Source of the DNA: Archaeoglobaceae archaeon
Lineage (GTDB): Archaea > Halobacteriota > Archaeoglobi > Archaeoglobales > Archaeoglobaceae
Assembly: GCA_038734275.1 (NCBI GenBank)
Contig: JAVYOO010000001.1
Coordinates: 1-64,000, forward strand
DNA length: 64,000 bases
Direction: 5' to 3'
The position numbers and the translations under genes were made by a program. The notes under the pieces were generated by a model. That model did no database searches, was not told the origin of the DNA, and saw nothing but the letters and a program-made list of their open reading frames with translations. This document shows, piece by piece, positions 17,550 through 25,970 of the stretch (positions within the stretch are counted from its first letter, which is position 1; each line of letters starts with the position of its first letter).

Positions 17550-18124
17550 ATGAAAATTATACAGAGCGTTCTTGAAACTTCGGACGAAGGAGACAAGATT
17601 CTGATTTCATTTCGGATATTTACAGTTTCTATACAGTATCTTCATGGTTATCGGAAAGATTTGGAGAAATCTTCTGGATTTTGTGGACGGATGCGTCGGT
17701 TGAGCGTATAAATCACTTTGCCAAAAAATATGGATTCCCTAAATCCGGTGAAGCTTTGCTCGTGGCTACCGAAAAAGACTGTGTTTACCTTCAAAGCATA
17801 TATAAATTGGACTTAAGCGAGGTAAAGGAAATAAAAAATTTCATTCCAGAAAATAGACTAGTCATTTCTTTTGGTGTAAATTTCCTTCCAATCTACAGCC
17901 ACGACATTTCAAAGGCCATTGAAGCGTTAATCGAGATTGATAGGGGAATTTTAATCACTGCAGTTGTTGGAAAAGCTCCAGAAGAGCTTTTGACTTTCCA
18001 CGACGTATTTATCGAAATTATTAAAAGCGAAGACTCATTTATCGCATATCATAATTATGTAGCCAAACTCACGTTTTCGATGAAGGGAGGCGTTACAGTC
18101 GTAAGCGACAATTTAGAACGTTGA
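17550..18124 (+). pseudogene. Frameshifted gene of an uncharacterised archaeal family
   Basis: An ATG at 17550 opens MKIIQSVLETSDEGDKIL and then the natural continuation is in another frame: DFISDIYSFYTVSSWLSERF, then FGEIFWILWTDASVERINHF and on to the stop at 18124. The shift lies about 17595-17612 and equals one missing base. With the base restored the product would be about 190 residues. The pattern resembles small KaiC/RecA-like or DUF257-type proteins, but I am not sure of the family. The C-terminal part alone could start at ATG17681. Confidence 0.6.
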
Positions 18125-18161
18125 GGAACTTTTATAATTCACAAGATTCGCATATTTCTTA

Positions 18162-19220
18162 ATGGATTTGCTTCAGCAAATAAGAGAACTTGAAGAAGAA
18201 ATAAAAAGGACACCCTACAATAAGGCTACAGAACACCATGTGGGTAGATTAAAGGCAAAGCTTGCGAGACTTAGAGAAGAGCTTGAAAAAGAAAAACTAA
18301 AGAGTGCAAGACAGCAGGCAATTTCGATTAAAAAGGAAGGTGATGGGACAGTAGTACTTGTCGGTTATCCTTCTGTAGGTAAATCTACACTTTTAAACGC
18401 CCTTACTGGAGCAAAAAGTGAGGTGGCAGATTACGATTTTACGACTAAAAAGCCAGTTCCTGGAGTATTGGAGTATAAACATGCAACAATTCAGATAATC
18501 GATATGCCTGGAATACTGGAGGGCGCAGCAAGTGGAAGAGGGAGGGGAAAAGAAGTAATCTCTGCTGTGAGAATTGCAGATCTCATAGTGATCGTCGCAG
18601 ATGTTTTCAGGCTTGAAACAATAGACATAGTCAAAAAGGAACTATATGAAGGAGGAATCCGGTTGGATCAAAAACGTCCTGATATAGTTATCAAAAAGAG
18701 AGAGCGGGGAGGCATAAAAATTACTTCTACTGTTCCATTAAGTCTTGATGAAAAAACGATATCGGAGATTATGAAGGAATACCGAATTCACAATGCAGAG
18801 GTTGTATTCAGAGAAGACGTGACAGTTGATAGGCTTATAGACGCTTTGGTTGGAAACAGAGTCTATATCCCCTCGCTTGTGGTCATAAATAAGATCGATC
18901 TAATGGATGTGGAATGTGATGGAATAAAGATTTCCGCAGAAAAGGGCATAAATCTGGAAAAGTTAAAAGAGGAGATCTATAGAAAACTTGAGTTTGTCAA
19001 CATATACCTCAAGCCACCCGGGGAAAAGGTGGCGGATAAACCGATGGTATTAAGAAAGGGGGCAAAAGTTGAAGATGTCTGCAGAAAGCTACACAAGGAT
19101 TTTGTTGATAAGTTCAGATATGCAAGAGTTTGGGGAAAATCGGTCAAATTTGAGGGGCAAAGAGTTGGATTAGACCACGTGCTATGCGATGGTGACATCG
19201 TTTCGATTTATGCAGACTGA
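18162..19220 (+). CDS. DRG-family GTPase with TGS domain
   Basis: A 352-residue Obg-related GTPase associated with translating ribosomes. A charged N-terminal helix (1-60) precedes the G domain with GYPSVGKSTLLNALTG (G1), DMPGILEGAASGRGRG (G3) and NKIDLMD (G4); an S5D2L insertion is included. Residues from about 285 form the TGS domain, ending in DHVLCDGDIVSIYAD. The family is universal in archaea. A TATA-like TTTTATAATT lies about 30 bp upstream of the ATG, giving a short leader or leaderless mRNA. Confidence 0.93.
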   Translation: MDLLQQIRELEEEIKRTPYNKATEHHVGRLKAKLARLREELEKEKLKSARQQAISIKKEGDGTVVLVGYPSVGKSTLLNALTGAKSEVADYDFTTKKPVPGVLEYKHATIQIIDMPGILEGAASGRGRGKEVISAVRIADLIVIVADVFRLETIDIVKKELYEGGIRLDQKRPDIVIKKRERGGIKITSTVPLSLDEKTISEIMKEYRIHNAEVVFREDVTVDRLIDALVGNRVYIPSLVVINKIDLMDVECDGIKISAEKGINLEKLKEEIYRKLEFVNIYLKPPGEKVADKPMVLRKGAKVEDVCRKLHKDFVDKFRYARVWGKSVKFEGQRVGLDHVLCDGDIVSIYAD

Positions 19221-19288
19221 TTTCACGTTTTTGTAAAAACCGGTAAAAACTTATAATCTGAGTAGACTTTCTTAATTTGGTGATGCAA

Positions 19289-19603
19289 ATGAGAAAGATT
19301 GACGAAAAGGAGTTCGTAAATTTGATAAGAAGCGATAGGCTGGTAGTAGTGGACTTCTATGCGGACTGGTGCATGCCGTGCAGGTATCTGAGCCCAATAC
19401 TTGAAAAACTTTCGAAAGAATACAAGGATGTGGAGTTTTACAAGCTTAACGTTGACGAAAACCAGGAACTTGCATTTGAATACGGAATTTCGAGCATACC
19501 AACTGTGCTATTCTTCAAGAAAGGACAAATAGTCGGTGGTTTTGTGGGGGCTATGCCAGAGAGTATGGTCAGGGAGGAAATTGAGAAAGCAATGGCACTA
19601 TGA
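19289..19603 (+). CDS. trx: Thioredoxin
   Basis: A 104-residue thioredoxin with the redox-active site WCMPC in the usual position and the cis-Pro loop SIPTVLFFKKG. It reduces disulfides in the cytosol. GGTGAT at 19279-19284 makes ATG19289 the best start, although in-frame ATG and GTG codons lie just upstream. Its stop overlaps the start of the next gene (ATGA), an HTH regulator, followed by a ferredoxin, a set that suggests redox control. Confidence 0.93.
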   Translation: MRKIDEKEFVNLIRSDRLVVVDFYADWCMPCRYLSPILEKLSKEYKDVEFYKLNVDENQELAFEYGISSIPTVLFFKKGQIVGGFVGAMPESMVREEIEKAMAL

Positions 19604-19968
19604 TCTTTTTAAAACAGATTTCAAAGTCAATGGACTGCAACAGCATATTCGAATGCTTTTTTGGACTTAATTCACAGGATGTAAGGGTGTATTTTGCCCT
19701 TCTTGATGGTCTTGAGAAGGTTGAGGATCTTAGCTCTGCGCTTAGAAAAAAGGAGATTTCAGTATACAGGTCACTGCAAAAATTAATGATTGCGGGATTG
19801 GCTTACCGAGAAAAAAAGATGTTACCGGGAGGCGGATACTACTTTGTATATAAAGCTATGCCTAAGGAATTCGTAGCTCGGGAGATAGAGTCCCTGATGA
19901 ATTCATTTTGCGAACAGGTCCGAATTTTTCTGAGGGATTTCCTTGCAGATCGCAGTTCTCAGCTGTAA
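19600..19968 (+). CDS. Winged-helix transcriptional regulator, TrmB-like
   Basis: A 122-residue protein. Residues 22-85 fit a winged helix-turn-helix: LNSQDVRVYFALLDGLEKVE, a recognition helix in EISVYRSLQKLMIAGLAYRE, and a wing with GGGYYFVYKAMP. A coiled C-terminal helix would dimerise. Overlaps trx by 4 bp and its own 3' end carries the start of the ferredoxin gene in another frame. It probably regulates this redox operon; ligand unknown. Confidence 0.78.
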   Translation: MIFLKQISKSMDCNSIFECFFGLNSQDVRVYFALLDGLEKVEDLSSALRKKEISVYRSLQKLMIAGLAYREKKMLPGGGYYFVYKAMPKEFVAREIESLMNSFCEQVRIFLRDFLADRSSQL

Positions 19969-20119
19969 GGGGTGTGGAAGTTGTGATAGAGTATGCCCAG
20001 TGCCAGAGGCTATAATCCGAGAAGGAGGAAAAGTTGTCCGAATTAACCCGGAGAAATGCAATGGGTGTTTGATGTGCGTGAAAACGTGTCCATACAGAGC
20101 TTTAATGGCAATGGATTAG
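19943..20119 (+). CDS. 2[4Fe-4S] ferredoxin, TTG start
   Basis: A 58-residue ferredoxin with two full cluster motifs: CKGCGSCDRVCP and CNGCLMCVKTCP. It would carry electrons between oxidoreductases in the cytosol. TTG19943 is proposed as the start because it is the only start-type codon before the first Cys in frame; a GAGG stands about 8 bp upstream. It overlaps the regulator's end by 26 bp, and the next gene's ATG comes 2 bp after its stop. Unrelated longer frames cover the same bases, so it is easy to miss. Confidence 0.85.
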   Translation: MQIAVLSCKGCGSCDRVCPVPEAIIREGGKVVRINPEKCNGCLMCVKTCPYRALMAMD

Positions 20120-20121
20120 GA

Positions 20122-20640
20122 ATGGAGTTTTTGAATGATGATTTGCTTACTCTTGTCGAAAAATACAGCTCAAAAGGGATTATTCCCGATGAAGAACTGA
20201 ATGAAGAGATCGCAATCAGACTGGAATTTCTAAAATTGGCAATTCCAGTAAAAGGGAGCGAAAAATCTCTGGCTTGGACAGCGAGAGAATTTGGTTCTGA
20301 AATGGAAATACCCTATGTGGTAAGATTTTACTTTTTGAACGGAAAAAACTGGAGAAAGGCCATAGAAGAATATTTTAAGGTAATAGGGGAGAGAAATCCT
20401 GGTGAATTTATTGAGATTTTTCGGGAGATCGTTAATAGAGCTAAAAATTTGATCATATGCGCAGAAGACATTGTAGATATTGCCATGAGGCATAAAAAAG
20501 AACCTGGGGCATTAATTTCTGAACTAAAGGGATCTGGATTGATAAGTCCGAGTATGGGATGTGGTGGCCTTGGAAATGTAAAGGCACCGCTTTATGAGAT
20601 AAACAGATTTTTCGCAATACTCTTAAAAATCGAAGATTAA
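20122..20640 (+). CDS. Uncharacterised soluble protein in the redox operon
   Basis: A 172-residue protein with largely helical sequence and no recognised domain. It ends in a Gly-rich segment, GLISPSMGCGGLGNVKAPLYEINRF, which may be conserved in relatives. ATG20122 is chosen over an earlier in-frame ATG at 20056, because the earlier part overlaps the ferredoxin gene and TTAGGA sits just before ATG20122. It is 2 bp after the ferredoxin and 7 bp before serB. Function unknown. Confidence 0.65.
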   Translation: MEFLNDDLLTLVEKYSSKGIIPDEELNEEIAIRLEFLKLAIPVKGSEKSLAWTAREFGSEMEIPYVVRFYFLNGKNWRKAIEEYFKVIGERNPGEFIEIFREIVNRAKNLIICAEDIVDIAMRHKKEPGALISELKGSGLISPSMGCGGLGNVKAPLYEINRFFAILLKIED

Positions 20641-20647
20641 TTTAAGT

Positions 20648-21802
20648 GTGCTAATCGCCCTTTCGGTTCATGGAGAAGATAAACCGGGACTCGTTCATGC
20701 GGTCGCAAAAGCTTTGGCAGGCTGTAATGCAAACATTGTAGACATTGAGCAAACAGTTCTTCAGGGAATCTTTGCAATGTTCATAGTGGCAGAAGCAGAG
20801 AACTTGGATTGTGTTGAGAAAAAGGTTCGCGAACTCTGTGATCAGCTCGGGGTAAAGATAACTCTGAGCCCCTTTGAGAGGAAAAAGTTGAAAGAAAAGA
20901 ATTTATATGTTATAAATGTCCTCGGCAAAGATCGAATCGGACTCGTGCGCGATATTACTGAAGTTTTACTGAAGTTTGGCATAAATATAGAAAGAACGAG
21001 TTTAACTGCAAGAGATAAACTGATCTCAATCGAATTTCTTGTGGATATGGGCGATGCAAATCTTTCTAATCTTAAAAGGGAGCTTTTAAAGGAAGGTGAA
21101 AAGCTTGGCCTTGATATTGTTGTTCAGGATTACGAGTCCGCGACCAAGGAAAAAAGATTGATCGTTTTTGATCTTGATTCAACACTAATTGAAGTTGAGA
21201 TCATCGATGAACTTGCAAGAGAAGCAGGCGTGGAAAAGGAAGTGAAGGAGCTCACACAAAAAGCGATGAATGGTGAAATGAGTTTCAAAGAGGCTTTAAG
21301 GGAGAGAGTAAGGCTTCTCAAGGGATTACCTGTCGAAGTTCTGGAAAAGATTTATTCTCGAGTGGAGTTTACTGAAGGTGCTAAAGAATTGATTTCAGCT
21401 TTAAAAAGGGCAGGATATAAAATTGCGGTTGTAAGTGGGAGTTTTACGTATTTTACAAACAGAATAAAAGAAGAACTTGGGATAGACTACGCATTCGGAA
21501 ATGAACTTGAAATAGTTGATGGAAAGCTTACTGGGAATGTGGTAGGTAGAATAATAGATGCAGAGGAAAAAGCAAGAATAGTTGAGGAAATTGCAAGAAA
21601 AGAGGGGATTAAGATCGAGAACGTTGTCGCAGTCGGAGATGGAGCAAATGACAGGATCATGATTGAAAGAGCGGGACTTGGAATTGCTTTTAACGCTAAA
21701 AATGTTCTAAAAGAGATTGCAGACGGGAATATATCAAAAGATAACATAATAGGCATTGCGGGCATCCTTAAACTACCCTCTGAATTTAAAAAACGATTAT
21801 GA
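20648..21802 (+). CDS. serB: Phosphoserine phosphatase SerB with two ACT domains
   Basis: A 384-residue enzyme completing serine synthesis by dephosphorylating phosphoserine. Two N-terminal ACT domains (about 1-75 and 88-165; HGEDKPGLVHAV and LGKDRIGLVRDI) are for amino-acid feedback. The HAD phosphatase domain has the nucleophile motif FDLDSTLIEVE, the SGSFTYF segment and AVGDGANDRIMIERA. The start is GTG20648. It overlaps the CDF transporter gene by 4 bp. Confidence 0.95.
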   Translation: MLIALSVHGEDKPGLVHAVAKALAGCNANIVDIEQTVLQGIFAMFIVAEAENLDCVEKKVRELCDQLGVKITLSPFERKKLKEKNLYVINVLGKDRIGLVRDITEVLLKFGINIERTSLTARDKLISIEFLVDMGDANLSNLKRELLKEGEKLGLDIVVQDYESATKEKRLIVFDLDSTLIEVEIIDELAREAGVEKEVKELTQKAMNGEMSFKEALRERVRLLKGLPVEVLEKIYSRVEFTEGAKELISALKRAGYKIAVVSGSFTYFTNRIKEELGIDYAFGNELEIVDGKLTGNVVGRIIDAEEKARIVEEIARKEGIKIENVVAVGDGANDRIMIERAGLGIAFNAKNVLKEIADGNISKDNIIGIAGILKLPSEFKKRL

Positions 21803-22647
21803 AACAAATTCTGATTATATATGTAGTAACTTTTTGTATAAAATTAATTGCATATTATTTTTCTAATGTTACTGCGATTCTCGCAGATGCATTGCATTCG
21901 ATTGTGGACATAGTGCTTCTGATTTTGTTGGCAACCGCTTCAAGGGCTTCAGAGCGAAAAGCTGATGTTTTGCATCCAATGGGACACGGGCTCATAAAGA
22001 ATGTCTCATCGCTCGTAGTTTCAGTTACCTTCATCACCGTTTTAGCCCTCGAACTATTCCGGGAGGGTGTAAATAAAATCTTCAATCCCGCTGAAAGTTA
22101 TAATAATCTTGAAATAGCTATAATTGCAGAATTCACGGTTTTGGGGCTTCTGCTGTTGGGAACAGTTTTGTATATGAGAAAAAGTGGTGTAATAAACAGA
22201 ACCGTGATGTTTGAGAGCTTAAACGACTCTCTTTCCACAATTGCAGCGATTTTAGGTATTTTTGCAATTTCAATTGGCCATTTATACTTTGATGGCATTG
22301 CAACTATTTTGATCGCGACACTCATAGCAATTAACTCTTTTAGACTTTTAATTGATAACGCAAAATTCCTCATAGGGCTTTCACCGCCCGAAGAGTTCTA
22401 CAGCGAGGTCGAAAAGTTTTGCAATGAGATGGGGCTCAAAGGTGTGCATGACATGGTTGCTTTATACATTGATGAAGGGGCGATTCATCTGGACATGCAT
22501 GTTACTGTGGATAAACAAATGAGCGTTGAGAAGGCGGACGAGCTGATTGAAAGTTTCACAGAAAATCTGAAAAGGAGATTTCCAAACATAAAACATGTTT
22601 CTATACACCTCTGCACACATACGGGTGAGAGGAGAAAATTTTACTGA
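21799..22647 (+). CDS. Cation diffusion facilitator (CDF) metal transporter
   Basis: A 282-residue membrane protein with about six helices (the first with ILADALHSIVDIVLLILL, containing the HxxxD metal site) and a C-terminal cytosolic domain with His residues (HLDMHVTVDK, HVSIHLCTH) that bind metal. CDF proteins export Zn, Fe, Co or Mn in exchange for protons. The metal cannot be called from this. Its ATG overlaps the stop of serB by 4 bp. Confidence 0.9.
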   Translation: MKQILIIYVVTFCIKLIAYYFSNVTAILADALHSIVDIVLLILLATASRASERKADVLHPMGHGLIKNVSSLVVSVTFITVLALELFREGVNKIFNPAESYNNLEIAIIAEFTVLGLLLLGTVLYMRKSGVINRTVMFESLNDSLSTIAAILGIFAISIGHLYFDGIATILIATLIAINSFRLLIDNAKFLIGLSPPEEFYSEVEKFCNEMGLKGVHDMVALYIDEGAIHLDMHVTVDKQMSVEKADELIESFTENLKRRFPNIKHVSIHLCTHTGERRKFY

Positions 22648-22682
22648 TTAAAGCTAAATACTGGAGAAGATTAGTATTCACT

Positions 22683-23678
22683 ATGCGAACAATCTTCTGG
22701 AAAGACTCTGTGTGGCTCATAGATCAGACAAAGCTACCTGAAAAAGAAGAATTAATATCCTGTAAAAACGTCGAGCAGCTAATAGATGCGATAAAAAAAC
22801 TTGCTATTCGAGGTGCTCCAGCACTTGAAGCAGCCGGGGCTTATGGTATTGCTCTTGCATCTTTTGAGAGAGATTTTTCAAGTTTGGAGGAAATGAAACA
22901 TTATTTAATTGAAAAAGCCAGGCTAATCGCTTCTGCAAGACCAACTGCCGTAAATCTGTCAGTAGGTGTGTATAGAGTTCTTGAAAAGGCACTCAATGGT
23001 ATTAGCGTTGAGGAAGTAAGAGAAATTGCGTTAAAAGAGGCAGAAAGAGTTGCTGAGGAAGACATTGAGAGAAACAAAAAAATAGGCAAAAACGGAGCCA
23101 AGTTGCTTGATGATGGTGATGTAGTTCTCACTTTCTGCAACACCGGCAGACTTGCTACAGTGGACTGGGGAACTGCTTTGGGGGTTGTTCGATCTGCAAT
23201 ACAGGAAGGCAAAAGAATAAAAGTCTTCGCCTGTGAGACGAGACCACTCAACCAAGGTTCGAGGCTTACATGCTATGAGCTTATGAAAGATGGAATCGAC
23301 GTAACTTTGATCACGGATTCTGCAGTAGGAATTGTTATGAGTAAGGGACTTATAGACAAGGTTATCGTCGGAGCAGACAGAATTGTGAAGGATGGTGTTT
23401 TTAACAAGATCGGCACATTTACTCTTGCCATTGTTGCAAATTATCATAAAGTCCCATTTTACGTTGCAGCACCAAAAAGCACGTTTGATCTTGCCAAAAC
23501 TTCAAAAGAAGTCTTAATCGAGGAAAGAAGTAGAGATGAGCTGATATATTGTGGTAACAGACTGCTTGCTCCAAAAGATGTGAAAGTATACAATCCAGCA
23601 TTCGACTTCACACCACTGAGTCTCATTAGCGCCATAATCACTGAAGAGAAAATTTTTTATCCTCCTTATAATTTTTGA
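22683..23678 (+). CDS. mtnA: Methylthioribose-1-phosphate isomerase MtnA
   Basis: A 331-residue enzyme of the eIF2B-related fold. KLAIRGAPALEAAGAYG, NTGRLAT, CETRPLNQGSRLTCYEL, and the general-acid Asp region VGADRIVKDGVFNKIGT are all the MtnA type. It converts 5-methylthioribose-1-phosphate to the ribulose form, salvaging sulfur from S-adenosylmethionine. The related ribose-1,5-bisphosphate isomerase is the main alternative, less likely with these motifs. Confidence 0.85.
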   Translation: MRTIFWKDSVWLIDQTKLPEKEELISCKNVEQLIDAIKKLAIRGAPALEAAGAYGIALASFERDFSSLEEMKHYLIEKARLIASARPTAVNLSVGVYRVLEKALNGISVEEVREIALKEAERVAEEDIERNKKIGKNGAKLLDDGDVVLTFCNTGRLATVDWGTALGVVRSAIQEGKRIKVFACETRPLNQGSRLTCYELMKDGIDVTLITDSAVGIVMSKGLIDKVIVGADRIVKDGVFNKIGTFTLAIVANYHKVPFYVAAPKSTFDLAKTSKEVLIEERSRDELIYCGNRLLAPKDVKVYNPAFDFTPLSLISAIITEEKIFYPPYNF

Positions 23679-23691
23679 AATTCGATGGAAA

Positions 23692-23700
23692 GGTATTTAT
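23692..23700 (+). promoter_or_regulatory. TATA box for the C/D box RNA
   Basis: GGTATTTAT stands about 25-30 bp before the expected RNA start, the correct distance for an archaeal TATA element. It is downstream of the mtnA stop, so the RNA has its own promoter or is cut from the mtnA transcript. Confidence 0.4.
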
Positions 23701-23721
23701 CCCCAAAAAAAGAATATATCT

Positions 23722-23778
23722 TTGCCGATGATGACTGATGGGCGATCTGAGTTGTGATGAAAAAGAGAGTCTGAGGTC
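23722..23778 (+). ncRNA. C/D box guide sRNA
   Basis: In order: box C ATGATGA (23728-23734), a 12-nt guide, box D' CTGA (23747-23750), a 3-nt spacer, box C' GTGATGA (23754-23760), a 10-nt guide, box D CTGA (23771-23774). Flanks GCC and GGT can form the terminal stem. The 12-nt first guide and 3-nt D'-C' spacer are what archaeal C/D RNAs use. By the D+5 rule the first guide would direct methylation of the C in AUCGCCCAUCAG (fifth base). Target not known. Confidence 0.85.
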
Positions 23779-23826
23779 CAATTTTCTCAAGTAAATTTAA
23801 TTAATTTGCAGTAACCTCTTTATCAG

Positions 23827-24504
23827 ATGCACAGCAGACTTAAAGATCTCGTAGATCGCTACATGAACTCTGTTCCAGAGATAAGATTTCACTGCGAAAG
23901 ATGCTTGAAAACAGAGAGATACGGTGGCAACGTAGTTTTAATGATCATCGACTCAGCATTCGTTTCCATCGGAGTCAATTACTTCAAAGTAGTCGTTCCA
24001 AAAGTTTTGGAGTTCAAGAGAACCTTCAACAAAATTAAAACTTTGAAAGATCTGGCAAATTCAGATGTTCAGGAGCTGAGAAAAGTTTGGAAGAATTTAA
24101 GATCGTGGAATGTTGCTTTAGATGTGGCCAAATTTCTTTCGAATCTAAATAAAGATGATAGAGCGTCTTTGAGAACTTGGGCGCAAAATTCAAGTTTAGA
24201 AAATTGGAAAGAAGACCCAATAGGAAAAATTAAAGGCGTTGGACTGGTCACGTATCAGTATCTTAGAATGATGGGCGGTGTAGATACGGTAATGCCTGAC
24301 AAAATCGTTAAAAGGGTGATAAACGAAATTCTCAGTTCTGCTGGATTCGAAACAGTCGAAGAGGACTTCGAGTTCATAAAGACGGTTGAAAAAATTGCTA
24401 AAATTTGCAATTATCGTCCCATAGAGCTTTGTTGGATGACTTGGCTTGTGAACTTCGACGATGAGAGTAGAAAAAGATATCTAAGTATGCTGTATGAGCT
24501 ATAA
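23827..24504 (+). CDS. HhH-GPD-like protein, possible DNA-repair protein
   Basis: A 225-residue protein. The central part IKGVGLVTYQYLRMMGGVDT and VMPDKIVKRVINEIL fits a helix-hairpin-helix followed by the GVD/MPD region of base-excision glycosylases. An N-terminal Cys pair (FHCERCLKT) is not in the usual iron-sulfur position. I assign it as a member of the wide HhH superfamily without a specific substrate. It lies alone, after the C/D box RNA. Confidence 0.65.
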   Translation: MHSRLKDLVDRYMNSVPEIRFHCERCLKTERYGGNVVLMIIDSAFVSIGVNYFKVVVPKVLEFKRTFNKIKTLKDLANSDVQELRKVWKNLRSWNVALDVAKFLSNLNKDDRASLRTWAQNSSLENWKEDPIGKIKGVGLVTYQYLRMMGGVDTVMPDKIVKRVINEILSSAGFETVEEDFEFIKTVEKIAKICNYRPIELCWMTWLVNFDDESRKRYLSMLYEL

Positions 24505-24578
24505 CTTCCAGATTTTACATGTTAGTTTGATTGGAACAGCAAAATTTAAATGACATAGAACCAAGAGGGTAAAAATGT

Positions 24579-25970
24579 ATGAAATTCGACGTTGTAATTG
24601 TCGGTGCTGGGCCGGGAGGAATGTTTGCAGCATATAAACTTGCAGAAAGTAAAAAAGTTGCGATTTTTGAAATGGGAAGAGATATATCGAAGCGTAAATG
24701 TCCAAGCGATCTTTCGCAAAGTTACTGCAAAAAATGCAACCCCTGCAACATCACTTCTGGTGTTGGTGGTGCCGGAGGACTTTCAGATGGGAAGCTGAAC
24801 TATGTTAATCCGAATTATCCGTCAAGTTTTACCGTAGGTGGTGATTTTGAATTTTTGAGTCCAAGATATTTAATTGAAAAAATGAAAGAAGTTGACGAAA
24901 TCTTTTCAGCACATGGAGTATCTGGTGAGCTCTACGGGGATGATGAGGCTAAACTCGATAGATTTCTTAAGCAGGCAAATGCTGCAGGAATTGAATTCGT
25001 TCCATTAAGGCAAAGACACGTGGGGAGTGATGAATTGCCAAGAGTCATCAAAAGTCTCGAAGAATCACTTAAAAAGAAGGGTGTCGAGATTTACACGGAA
25101 AGGACAGTTTTGGATATAGATCCAAAAAATAAAATCGTAAAAACTAATAAAGGCGAGAAATTTGGCTATGAGAAGCTTATAATTGCGGTTGGAAGAAGTG
25201 GATCTGACTGGCTTGAAAAATGGGTTAAAAAGTATAAAATAGATATTGCTGAAAACTCGAAGGCGATCGATGTTGGTGTTAGAGTTGAAGTGCCGGCATC
25301 CATCATGGATGATATTACTTCTACAATCTACGACCCTAAGCTTAGAGTTATTACAAAAAGACATGACGACTACATGCGAACTTTCTGCACTTGTCCAAGA
25401 GGATGGGTGATAAGAGAAGATTATGGGGATTTTTGTTTAGTAAATGGACATAGCAAGGCGAAGGAAAAATCAAACAATACGAATTTCGCATTGCTGGGTC
25501 ATTACGAATTTACCGAACCATTTGACGAGCCAAATGAATGGGGAAGAGACCTTGCAAGAGTTACAACAAAGCTCGGAGGTGGGAATCCAATCGTTCAGAG
25601 ACTCAAAGATTTAAGACTTGGGAGAAGGAGCACTGAAAGCAGAATAAGGAATAATAGGCTCGTTCAACCAACTCTAAAGACTGCAATTCCCGGAGATATA
25701 TGCTTGGCATATCCAAGTAGAGTCATAGACGACATTGTGGATGCACTGGAAAGGCTGGATAAGGTTATTAACGGAGTAGCAGATGACTCCACCCTTCTTT
25801 ACGCTCCGGAAGTGAAATTTTACTCGTTAAAACTCAAAGTGGACGAAGGTATGCGAACGAGCATACCTCACGTTTATGCGATTGGAGATGGGGCGGGAAT
25901 AAGCAGGGGTATTGTTGGTGCAGCAGTCACAGGCTTAATCGCTGCAGAGAGCATTCTTAAGGATGGTTAG
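24579..25970 (+). CDS. FAD-dependent oxidoreductase (COG2509 type)
   Basis: A 463-residue flavoprotein. The N-terminal dinucleotide motif VVIVGAGPGGMFAAYKLAE binds FAD, a Cys-rich loop CKKCNPCNITSGVGGAGG follows, and the C-terminal IGDGAGISRGIVGAAVTG is the second FAD contact. This family is uncharacterised but widespread. It overlaps tldD by 8 bp, so the three genes with tldE form an operon; this may mean a shared substrate. Soluble; substrate unknown. Confidence 0.85.
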   Translation: MKFDVVIVGAGPGGMFAAYKLAESKKVAIFEMGRDISKRKCPSDLSQSYCKKCNPCNITSGVGGAGGLSDGKLNYVNPNYPSSFTVGGDFEFLSPRYLIEKMKEVDEIFSAHGVSGELYGDDEAKLDRFLKQANAAGIEFVPLRQRHVGSDELPRVIKSLEESLKKKGVEIYTERTVLDIDPKNKIVKTNKGEKFGYEKLIIAVGRSGSDWLEKWVKKYKIDIAENSKAIDVGVRVEVPASIMDDITSTIYDPKLRVITKRHDDYMRTFCTCPRGWVIREDYGDFCLVNGHSKAKEKSNNTNFALLGHYEFTEPFDEPNEWGRDLARVTTKLGGGNPIVQRLKDLRLGRRSTESRIRNNRLVQPTLKTAIPGDICLAYPSRVIDDIVDALERLDKVINGVADDSTLLYAPEVKFYSLKLKVDEGMRTSIPHVYAIGDGAGISRGIVGAAVTGLIAAESILKDG

